The notes under the pieces are model-generated. The model saw only the letters and a program-made list of their open reading frames with translations. It did no database searches and was not told the DNA's origin. This document shows, one piece after another, positions 55,487 to 64,000 of a stretch of DNA of 64,000 bases. The stretch comes from Ditylenchus dipsaci (lineage: Eukaryota > Nematoda > Chromadorea > Rhabditida > Anguinidae). A program made the translations under genes and the position numbers. The number at the start of each line of letters is the position of its first letter. Positions within the stretch are counted from its first letter, which is position 1. The stretch covers positions 310,001 through 374,000 of the forward strand of contig SADC01000910.1 in NCBI GenBank assembly GCA_004194705.1. The letters are read 5' to 3'.

Positions 55487-56695
55487 CACCTACAAGACCG
55501 ACTGTCACAAATGTATATTCTGGTGCAGAATTTCATGCTCTACAAGATGGTGCGAATAAAAAGTCAAAAACATGAATTGAACGGCAAAGTGGTACAATTT
55601 TTAAATTGGCGTCAAGAAAATTCGCTACTTTTTTTAAAGTACCTGTAACATTTTTTTTTACAAACCATTTTGCTTTCATCTTTGGACTGAATTTGTAGGA
55701 TTTTTGATGCTTTTTCTTCTCATGCTACGTTTTTGTATTTTGTGATTGGAAAAAATTTCAGTCAATCAAAGTCAAAACTTCGCTTTTTTTTATCAGTGTT
55801 TTCATAAAATTGCTTAAAACTTTTTGCAAATACTCCGTTTGCGGGTCATTTTTAGTGTTTTAGAACGCTGACATTTTGCTGCACATTTCCACATCAAAAG
55901 TGATACATTTGAACCGCAAGACACTATTTCAAAACATTGGTTTATATCGAAAAACTTTTCGGTATATTTTATTGCAAATACCATATTTTTACTCATTAAG
56001 AAAGATAATACTTGCTCACTTATTTGTACTTATATTGAACACAATAAGCTGAACACGATGGTGCCAGTCGTTTCTGAATGAATGATGGATTAAAAGCGCC
56101 AAATCGGGCCCTAAAAATAACAATTAGAGCTCGGTCAAGATTTAGGTGAGTATCTACAGGTTTCGGTGTGGTACGCTATTCTCTTTATAGCACCCGTAAT
56201 GTCATCATGTATCAAAATGACCGCAAGGAATGTAGCTATTCAACTGCATTAAAATATAGCTGTCACCGTCTCTATAGTCGGGACAATTAACTTTTTGTTT
56301 GTTAGGGTAAGAATTTTGAAAATTTACTTGTACTTTCTATGTACCACAACTTCTTATACTGATAACTTTCACAGTGGATTTTTTGAGCATTTTTAATTCA
56401 ACTTGTGATTGTTGCATTAATATGTTACAAGCTTGAGAACAGTATAGAGGTATTGACTAATCACGTCAAATACGAGTGTATCAAGCTGATTTTTGTGACA
56501 AACATGAAAGCAACATGATTTGTAAAAAAATGTTACAGGTACTTTAAAAAAAGTAGCGAATTTTCTTGACGCCAATTTAAAAATTGTACCACTTTGCCGT
56601 TCAATTCACGTTTTTGAACTTTTTATTCGTACCATCTTGTAGAGCATGAAATTCTGCACCAGAATATACATTTGTGACAGTCAGTCCTGTAGGTG
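55487..56695. mobile_element. TTAA-flanked foldback in receptor intron 1
   Basis: Ends CACCTACAAGACCGACTGTC and the inverse of CACCTACAGGACTGACTGTC; TTAA lies directly outside both (55483-55486, 56696-56699). Arms of about 165 bp share ATATTCTGGTGCAGAATTTC and TTGAACGGCAAAGTGGTAC. The middle is unique AT-rich DNA without a transposase. Copy 1 has only 50 bp in this intron, confirming that this is an insertion. Confidence 0.7.
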
Positions 56696-57451
56696 TTAAG
56701 GAGGTTATTCGCTACTAGGGTCTAAATTATTTATTAAATAAATAAATTTTATGATTTGAGTTTAGCTCTTCACCACATCAACTGCTGGACAGCATTTGTT
56801 TTGGAGTTTCTCTGAACTCTTTGTTACTATGGTTGATTTGGAAAAGAAGCTCCAAAGAAATGAAAGTTTACAGAGCTATTCTGCAGCAGGCTTGTTTGAT
56901 CGACTATTGGTTAATTGTTACAAATGTCTCAATTCAACTAGTAAGTTGAAATATTAAAATGGCCTTTATCTCTAAAACTGTTTTTAGATCTTTGTAACTT
57001 TTGATGGTCACAACATTTTTCTGTGCATCGGACTTCTGAGCTGGCTGAAATATCCTTACAGTTCTTATGTAATAGCTGTATGGTTCTATTCGTTTCATTT
57101 AGCTATAAATGCAAATTGTGTTCCGTTCATTTATCGATATCTAATATTGTGCAGGTGAGCATTTAGTATAAAAAAGAATAAAAATAGAAATACTGCTGTG
57201 ACACAATTTGGTTTTTGAAATCCCACTAGATTTCTCAAGCTAGCTTTTTAGCTTACACGAGACATGTTTTTGATTATTGAGTAAAAACAGTTGTTTAAAA
57301 GTTGAAGCAGACCTCACGACTAGTGCGAATAAGCGAAATAATAAAATGGATGTGAATGAAATTTTCGGTACACGGCACGCGAAGTTGTTAAGTCAGCCGA
57401 TTCCGTCCTAGCCACCTTTAAACTGTTTTTGGGCTCTTGACAAAAGTTATA

Positions 57452-58268
57452 CCGTATTTTCTCCAAGGCTGTGGGTGAAAATTCCCTTTAAATTATGTGT
57501 TTACCCCTTCAAGTTTTTAAAACTCATTGTTCTCGGTGTTTACTTTTCAAATTTTTTATTCGTAGCCATGAATCTCTAGTTTCCAACAAGCTATGAACTC
57601 AGGGTGACCAAAGTACCACCTTTTTGAAAATTTTGCCACCTTTTTGAAAAGTTAAAGGTGGCATTTTTTCAACAGTGTTCTAGATTTTTTTGTCTTAAAT
57701 GCCACCTTTTTAGAAATTTTGCCTTAAATGCCACCTTTCGGAAAAAATTTGCCACCTTTTTCGTAATTTGAGTTGGTCACCCTGTATGAACTGGCTTAAT
57801 GTGCTAAAAGGTTGATAAAATTCGTTTTTATGAAACTACGTCTTTTTTTCAAAACCACTTGTTTTTCCAAATTTTTTAAATTGCATTGAGCCAGTTTATA
57901 GCACGTTAAAAACTAGAGATTCAGAGCTACATGATAATGCAAAAATTAGTAAAAAATTGAAAAGTAAACACCGAGAACAATGAGTTTTAAAATTTGAGGG
58001 GGTAAACAAATAATTTAAGATATGTTTTCAATTTAAGCCTTTTTTCTAACAAGTCGCCCCCCCCCCTCCTAAATTCAAAAAACGTGTTGTGGCATTCTGT
58101 TTCGGCCTATTTTTGAAAACTTCTGTCATGCAAGTCACAACTCATCATGTAACTCATCTCATTGGGTGGTAACTTGCCTGAAAAAAAGGTCTTAAAAATT
58201 AGGTCAAAATCACAATACCAAGAACACAATTTTGAACGCAAGGGGCCACCGTATTAGAGGAAATACAG
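57452..58268. mobile_element. CCGTATTT-ended element with foldback interior
   Basis: Ends CCGTATTTTCTCCAAGG and the inverse of CTGTATTTCCTCTAATACGG; TA at 57450-57451 and 58269-58270. The interior has inverted arms (GTAAACACCGAGAACAATGAG in both orientations, split as CTCATTGTTCTCGGTG), one arm being interrupted by a hAT-like element at 57600-57784. Lies in intron 3 of receptor copy 2. Confidence 0.65.
57600..57784. mobile_element. hAT-like MITE with GCCACCTTTTT units
   Basis: 185 bp; ends CAGGGTGACCAAA and the inverse of CAGGGTGACCAACT; exact 8-bp duplication TATGAACT (57592-57599, 57785-57792). The interior is five or six tandem GCCACCTTTTTGAAAATTT units. CAGGGTGACCA ends are typical of hAT MITEs. 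Confidence 0.92.
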
Positions 58269-58639
58269 TAAGTGAATGCTTTTTTAAATACACATTTGTA
58301 GAGAACATTTCGGCCTACAAAATAAGTATGAACACGAATAGTAAAAAATTTTGTTCTCAAAAACAGCGACCAAGCGATCTTTGCTAGTTGTGTATAACCA
58401 ACCGCAAACTTATGGATCAACCCAATACTTTTAAGCTTTGAACCGAGTGGGTTTCGTGTGCTTTTTTCATCTCCGGCAACTGTTTCGGTTTCATCTGCTT
58501 TTAGAATGCAGGAAAGCTTACGAGAATTTGTAAGCGAAACGAGAAAAAAAATTTAAGAAGCCAAGGATCTTAATTATTTTATTTTTTATGCACAAAATTA
58601 TAAATGAATAAACTGAAAATTGGGCTTCATGTGATAATG

Positions 58640-59285
58640 GGGAGAGGTGGGTTTTTTGCCTTGGTCCTCCAGTTGTTTTTATTACGATTTTTCAGCCAGA
58701 TTTTTTTTAACTTTTTTAGATACTTGGCCAGCGTCTATGTTAGATTAGACTTAAAAATAAATGTAAGATATACAGTTGCCGCTCGATTTAAGGACATTTC
58801 AAAAAGTTCGTTCCGCCTAGGGTCCGACACTTCTTTTAGCCGATTTTCGAAAACTTTTGACCCTTTTCTTTTGACAGCCTGGCCGCAAATATCGCAAGAA
58901 TTCCGATTTGACGATCGTTTTTTTGATTCATGAAATTATTCTCTTCAAAAAATCCAAATCTCGATTTAAGGACACCCTTTTATCAAAATTGGTGTCGTTA
59001 AATCGAGATTTGGATTTTTTGAAGAGAAAAATTTCATGATTCTGAAAAGCGATCTGCGAAATCGTAATCCTTGCGATATTTGCGACTAGACTGCCAAAAA
59101 AACGGTCAAAATTTATCGAAAATCGAGCTAAAAGAAGTGTCGGACCCTAGGCGGGAAAGAACTTTTCGGGGTGTCCTTAAATCGAGCGGCAACTGTATTT
59201 GAGCCCGTACTAACATACGCTGGTCTACCCTTGCCTCAGCCTTATAAGCCCTAGAAAAACAACATGTGGACCCAGGCTAAAAGGC
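58640..59285. repeat. Family D foldback split by a pogo-like element
   Basis: Left arm GGTGGGTTTTTTGCCTTGGT...GGCCAGCGTCTATGTTAG; right arm GAGCCCGTACTAACATACGC, then TGGTCTACCCTTGCC. Between them sits the 58773-59195 element. Lies in intron 3 of receptor copy 2. Confidence 0.6.
58773..59195. mobile_element. pogo-like foldback MITE
   Basis: 423 bp; ends CAGTTGCCGCTCGATTTAAG and its exact inverse CTTAAATCGAGCGGCAACTG; TA at both sides. Almost the whole element is a palindrome, with CCGCCTAGGGTCCGACACTT in both halves. Closely related to 7412-7740. Confidence 0.85.
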
Positions 59286-60765
59286 CCTCCATTCCCACAT
59301 AGAGAAAAAATTGCTTGCTTTAGGCGTTACACGATTTCTACCCTACAGTATGTTGGTATGCTGTTAGTTTGCGCCTTTTTCCATCTTTTTACTACTCTGG
59401 TCTTGTATGGTCTGCTTTTCCTGATGAGAATAAAAGGCAACAACTCAATTCGACTGCTTTGTTTGACCATTTTCAGTTGGAAGGATCTTTTTTTTCGCCC
59501 GACAACATTTTCATGCTTGTCAAAGCTGTAATACTTTTAATTTCCTTATTGAAATGTGAATTATTTTATTTCAGGACTCTGGAAAATGGGCAATAACTTG
59601 TGGCTATCTTATGTTGCTCCAATTTCTAGCCTATTCAATAGTCATAACTTGTGGAATTAAGATCAAAAGATATGTGAAAAACTCTAATATTGGTGAGCCA
59701 GGTAGTAAAAGAATGGACCAAGTCAATAAAGAACTCAGCATCATTTTGTTTTTCCAGGTTCTTACATAATTAATTTTTTGAATAACTATTGCTTTCTTTA
59801 GACAGTTCTACCGTTAGCAGAGTTCAGTTTAAGTGCAGTCTGTGTGGTCACAACAATTTTTTTCGCTGATTCGTCGACCATCTCTCTTTTTAGCACTTAT
59901 TTAATACTTCCGATACACTGGATGCCAGTTATAAATCCCTTGATTACTATTTCTGTAGTGAAAACTACAGAAATTTCATTCGACCATCTAAGAAAGTTGT
60001 GTCTACAACTACAACAAACAGCGTTACAGGTTATTAAAAAAATTGATTGCCGGGTGGTCATAAAGTTCTCGCTCTTTTGTGAAGCTCTTGTTTAGGTAGT
60101 TAATCTGTGACGAAAAAATATTCCAAATATACCATTTTGTAGCACTACATCTCCTCTTTCAAATGGCATATTGAACTTAGCTTCATTATTTTGGATAAGT
60201 CATCATTCGGCTCCAAACACCTGTCAGGTCATTTTGAGAAGTTGACCAGCGTTTTCATCACTTCAACTGGTCAAATGCTATGTTGTTCTTTTTGACTTTC
60301 AAACGTCATGACAACATCTTATCACCATGTTGTAACGCAGCTCAAGAGCCACGTAATTCACTTTACAGAATCTTTTTTAAAAATATAAGTGTTTAGATAT
60401 GGCCTTTTGAAAAAAATCAATTTCTTGAAAAATTGCCAAAATCCAAGTTTTTCCAAAATCCAAGTTCTGGCCATTTTTCAAGAAATTGATTTTTGAAAAG
60501 GCTATATCTCAACACTCATATTTTCAAGAAACATTCTGGGAAGTAATTAAGTAGCTCTTCAGCTGCGCTACAAAATGGTGTTAACATATTGCCATGACGC
60601 TTGAAAGTCAATATAACATTTGACCAGTTAAAGTGATGAAAACGCTGGTCAACTTCTCAAAATGACCGGACAGGTGTTTGGGCCGAATGATGACTTATCC
60701 AAAATAATGAAGCTAAGTTCAATATGCCATTTGAAAGAGGAGATGTAGTGCTACAAAATGGTATA

Positions 60766-61851
60766 CCGTATTCACTCTATTAACTCCCCATGGGGAGTTA
60801 TTTTTCAACCCTCCTCTAGTGGTGGGAGTTATTGGAGGGTGGGGAGTTATTTTTCAACAAAATTGTCGTTTGAAATTTTTGGTACCAAAATGAAAAAAAA
60901 CTACAAAAAAAAACAACAAAAAAAAACTGTTGCTGCATCATTTTTGTTGCGCCATTATTTGTCGCGCCATTTTCTATTTATTTGTTTCTCCAATTCCTTA
61001 TGGTTTCTGGATGAATGATCTCACAACAACCGACTATCTTAGGCAGGTGATCAATGGTAACGGTGTCTTCAAAAACAAACGACTACTAGTGTGGGACGCC
61101 TTCGCAAGTCACAAATTAGCAGAAACGATGGAAATCCTCAAAGAGCTTGGAGTAGAGGCGGTCTTCATCCCTGGAGGATGCACAAAGTTCATACAGGTTA
61201 GTATTTGGTATTTGTCTGTTGGTTTTATATCTTGGTTGTGCCACTGAAAGAGAGGATCCGGCAGTACTAAACCACCTGGATGACGAATGACGTTCAAAAG
61301 GAATTCACTAAGGGAGGCGACCAAGAAACGACCGCACTGGAGCTCGTCTTGGACTGGGTGGATAGGGCATGGCAAGAAATTAGCGAAGAAATCATCTTGA
61401 AGTCGTTCAAAGGTTGGTTTTGTGTTTGGTTTGGATCCAAATTGTGGATTTTGTTTGCTTTGCAGCCTGTGTAATCACAACAGCAACCAACGGATTTGAC
61501 GATGACCAAATAACCTGCTTAAAACCAACGAAATCCACTAGCACGACGGGACTGCACATCCTCCGTAACATAAGGGCACAGAACTTAGTGAGTGATGGGC
61601 GCAACGACTATGAAGAAGATGGAGTTCTTGAAGATGGCGAGTTGCAAGAAGAAGAAGAAAATGTCACAGAACAAAACTTGGGAGATTTAAATGATGATGA
61701 TTTCTTCAAGTTTGTTGATTAGTTTGTTTGAATACTTATGTATAAAAATGCTAACACTAAGGAATTAAGTATGGAAGATTATTACAGGGATGGGGAGTTA
61801 TTAGAGGGTGGGGAGTTATCAGAGGGTGGGGAGTTAATAGAGTGAATACGG
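60766..61851 (+). mobile_element. pogo element with transposase remains
   Basis: Ends CCGTATTCACTCTATTAACT and its inverse AGTTAATAGAGTGAATACGG, with sub-terminal GGGGAGTTATTAGAGGGTGG repeats. TA at 60764-60765 and 61852-61853. The other arm of the host palindrome (about 60110-60140) shows the unbroken site CAAATATACCATTTTG, so excising the element plus one TA restores the match exactly. Confidence 0.95.
60978..61722 (+). pseudogene. pogo-type (DDE_1) transposase, C-terminal half
   Basis: The first segment (about 60981-61197) reads GFWMNDLTTTDYLRQVINGN, then KRLLVWDAFASHKLAETM and VEAVFIPGGCTKFIQ. These match the second catalytic aspartate block (LLVWDxFxxH) and IPGGxTxxIQ block of pogo/Tigger transposases. 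The next part (RIRQY, stop, TTWMTNDVQKEF, LDWVDRAWQEISEEIILKSF) is the conserved C-terminal zone, joined through a 53-nt intron (61413-61465) to ACVITTATNGFDDDQITC and an acidic tail ending at 61722. The N-terminal DNA-binding domains and first catalytic aspartate are missing and one stop interrupts, so it is not functional. Confidence 0.85.
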
Positions 61852-62029
61852 TATTTGGAATATTTTTTCGTCCTAGATTAACTACCTAAACAAGAGCTTA
61901 AAAAAGAGCGGGAACTTTATGACCACCCGGTAGTAAACTGAAAATTTTAAAATATTTTTAACTTAGGACAATCGGGGCACAACGTCCCCCTTTCCCGAAA
62001 TCTTGTTTTTATGTATAGAAAAGACACAT

Positions 62030-62170
62030 CTTCGGGGGCTTAGGGGGTGGAGCTGAGATGCGACGCTATAGACACAAATCACTCAAAAGTGACTCTGGAT
62101 GAAAAAAGTTTCTTCGTGCGGTCAACAAAACTATATGTCCCAGTCAACAAAACCATGTTCAAAGATCATT
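62030..62170. repeat. Partial GCGCATCTC-family repeat
   Basis: Only the right half is recognisable: GAGATGCG, ACAAATCACTCAAAAGTGAC, TCTGGATG, GTTTCTTCGTGCGG and AACCATGTTCAAAGATCAT. Diverged and truncated. Confidence 0.5.
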
Positions 62171-62375
62171 TTCGGTGCCTTAGGTATCCCTAGAACTGTT
62201 TTATGCTTTGGCCCCCCAAGGCTAAATTGAAAAAATGAAAGCGCTAAAAGTGCCTTTTTAGTAATTTCTTGTTGCTTTTTTACGTTAAGAGAAGCTGAAA
62301 TGTCTTTAGGACACCATTTTTGCCATTTTCGGGCTAGTGGGGACTCTGTACTTAAGCCGAACAATTAAATAAAAG

Positions 62376-63217
62376 TAGGGTTGTCGATTCGATTAATCGA
62401 AATCGATTAATCGCACTCATTAATCGAAAAATTTCGATTATCGATTATCGATTCGATTCGATTAATCGAAAATTTCGATTATCGATTATCGATTCGATTC
62501 GATTAATCGAAAATTTCGATTATCGATTCGATTCCATTATCAATGGAATCTTCTGTAGTCTTAAGGTAGCCTTTTATATCACACGGAGAATGTGTACACA
62601 TGGAAAAGCCAAAGTCTGAAGTAATTGCTGAAAAGAAAAGTCTGAAATAATTTCCAGAAAACACAAGCCTAAAGTAATTTTTGAAAGCCAAAAAAGTCTT
62701 AAGTAATTTTTTGGAAGCCAAAGTCCGAAATGATATGTAAAACACGAGTGTTTTACATATGTCTAGGCATGTCTAGGACCATTTCATGATTAAAATAGAG
62801 GGTTTTCGAAAACTGGCTTGTAATGAGAAAATCCAAAATGCTCTGGTAAATTGAAATCACTCAGATACAAGTTTGCGAGCAATAGATAGCCCTGATTACG
62901 CTCTCTGTTCTGGTATATTACACATCTAAGTGCTTCTTTAATTTGAGCGAGTACCGCCGATTTTTCGCACGAATTCCAGGTGGTTAGGAGTAGGTGAAAG
63001 TGACCTATTTTTAGGAGCTATTTACCCATTCCACTCATACCTTTTCACGAAATTTTCGGGTTTTTCTATTCGATTCATTGAAAATTTCGATTATCGATTC
63101 GATTAATCGAAAATTTCGATTTTCGATTATCGATTCGATTCGATTAATCGAAAATTTCGATTATCGATTATCGATTCGATTCGATTAATCGAAAATTTCG
63201 ATGCATCGACAACCCTA
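62376..63217. mobile_element. hAT-like element with CGATTAATCGAAAATTT arrays
   Basis: 842 bp; ends TAGGGTTGTCGATTCGATTA and the inverse of TAGGGTTGTCGATGCATCGA; exact 8-bp duplication AATAAAAG (62368-62375, 63218-63225). Both arms are tandem units of about 27 bp (ATTCGATTAATCGAAAATTT...) inverted between arms. TAGGGTTGTCGATTCGATTA-type ends are characteristic of hAT elements. The interior (62540-63060) has no transposase; AAGTCTGAAGTAATTTCTGA-like units repeat at about 62610-62730. Confidence 0.93.
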
Positions 63218-63450
63218 AATAAAAGAAAAAGTGGGTTCTTACACACCTTAAACAGAACTTTTTACATCAGAAATTCGCCTCACAAAAAACGTCGTGAAAA
63301 AAAACATAAAAAAAATTTAAAAACACATACATGAACATTTAAATATACTTTTTAGATAAGATGTCAGAATTCACAAAGAACCTGAATTAAAATACATAGC
63401 TTTAATAAAATGTCTGGCTTTATATGTGCTGAGGTGGCACCAGAAAAACA

Positions 63451-63770
63451 TTTCCCTGGTCCCCTCTGTTGATTTCTTTTCTAATTTATTGACAAAATAC
63501 ATTATTTTTACTTTGAATGAACATAAATAAATAATACTAGTGATGCCATCAAAAATATGTTTTAATTTAATGGTTTTTTTGGCATAGGCGCAGGGTAGGC
63601 CAGCGTATGTTAGGACGGTTTACAACGGACTCAAGCATGTTTTTCTTACCTTTTTTGCAGTTCAGAAAATATTTTTAAGTATGTCCTAACGCACACTTGC
63701 CTACCCTGCGTCGAAGATAAATAAAAAAATAGAAAATCAAAAATCAACAAGGGGGACCAAGAAAATTATT
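63451..63770. repeat. Family D foldback
   Basis: Left arm CCCTGGTCCCCTCTGTTGAT, GGCCAGCGTATGTTAGGACG; right arm GTCCTAACGCACACTTGCC, ATCAACAAGGGGGACCAAG. Another copy of the family at 11580-11847. Confidence 0.6.
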
Positions 63771-64000
63771 TTTCGGGTCCTAAAAGGGTAAATTCCTTTC
63801 AGGGCAAATTTTTTAGACCGCCTAAATGCAAAAAATTGCTTTTTAGGGCAAAAAACGAGCAAATTTTTTGCCCTTTTCCGCCCATTTTTAATTTTCCAAA
63901 ACGGCAAAATGCTTATCCCTGGTATCAACCTCTTTCGAACACTTTGAAAAGCCGTCATGGATTTTTCAAAGCACTAATTGCTATAAATATAATATGCATG

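Larger units (their letters stand above)
55264..60037 (+). pseudogene. Chemoreceptor-like GPCR, copy 2 (three frameshifts)
   Basis: A paralogue of the gene at 41622-46790 in tandem, nearly identical in exons and including similar 5' flank. Exons: 55264-55273, 56766-56940, 56988-57154, 59324-59527, 59575-59757, 59802-60037. Relative to copy 1 it lacks one base in exon 2 (T-run near 56800), one in exon 4 (T-run near 59388) and one in exon 6 (CC to C near 59965), each breaking the frame. It retains the base that copy 1 lacks at the end of exon 3. All three losses shorten homopolymers, so assembly error is possible. Introns hold different mobile elements from copy 1, so those came after the duplication. 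Downstream, a hairpin element starts 12 bp past the stop. Confidence 0.8.
60050..61930. mobile_element. Hairpin element with GGGTGGTCATAAAGTT ends
   Basis: Ends CCGGGTGGTCATAAAGTTCT and the inverse of CCGGGTGGTCATAAAGTTCC. Without the 1086-bp pogo insert at 60766-61851 it is a near-complete palindrome of roughly 790 bp with its centre near 60450. Arms share GGTCAACTTCTCAAAATGAC and TTGGATAAGTCATCATTCGG. No target duplication is visible. It starts just after receptor copy 2. Confidence 0.75.

Overview
The window looks like a piece of a nematode nuclear genome, AT-rich and heavily loaded with short DNA transposons. I place it in nematodes because: (1) there is a tandem pair of seven-helix chemoreceptor-like genes with the sequence style of the nematode Srd/Str/Srh class; (2) intron-exon structures use many 45-60 nt introns with TTTTAG/TTTCAG acceptors; (3) one gene has a splice-acceptor-like site a few bases before its ATG, as expected for spliced-leader trans-splicing; (4) the tRNA genes are eukaryotic, without CCA. 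The species cannot be named from sequence alone. There is no operon, rRNA, CRISPR array or bacterial feature.

Layout. 1-2.7 kb: tRNA-Gln and an array-armed repeat. 2.7-8.7 kb: a nine-exon SLC22-type organic ion transporter (+), whose 3.1-kb first intron holds a second identical tRNA-Gln and a three-deep nest of transposons. 9.7-13 kb: foldback elements. 13.2-17.2 kb: a seven-exon F-box/leucine-rich-repeat gene (+). 17.3-22 kb: nested foldbacks, pogo-like, hAT-like and mariner-derived short elements. 22.4-24.1 kb: a coding-like block of unknown identity. 25.3-26.6 kb: a Pro/Gln/Asn-rich gene (-). 27-31 kb: two hAT-like elements with exact 8-bp target duplications. 33.0-33.5 kb: a small four-exon gene (-) recovered only by splice logic. 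36.5-41 kb: repeats. 41.6-46.8 kb and 55.3-60.0 kb: the two receptor copies. 49.6 kb: a small secreted peptide gene (-). 52.05 kb: tRNA-Trp. 60-63.8 kb: a pogo element carrying transposase remains inside a large hairpin element, then another hAT-like element.

The recognisable genes are ordinary (transport, ubiquitin-ligase adaptor, chemoreception). The striking content is mobile DNA. At least seven elements have exact 8-bp target duplications, and several empty sites can be reconstructed from the opposite arm of a palindrome. Many elements have arms that are themselves arrays of 10-20-bp repeats, with a different motif in each family. One set with CCGTATTC-type ends flanked by TA can be tied to a pogo-type transposase remnant in this same window.

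Caution: three reconstructed genes (transporter, F-box gene, receptor copy 1) are each exactly one base short of an intact reading frame, and receptor copy 2 is three single bases short, all in short homopolymer runs. This pattern suggests consensus errors in the assembly at least as much as true pseudogenes.
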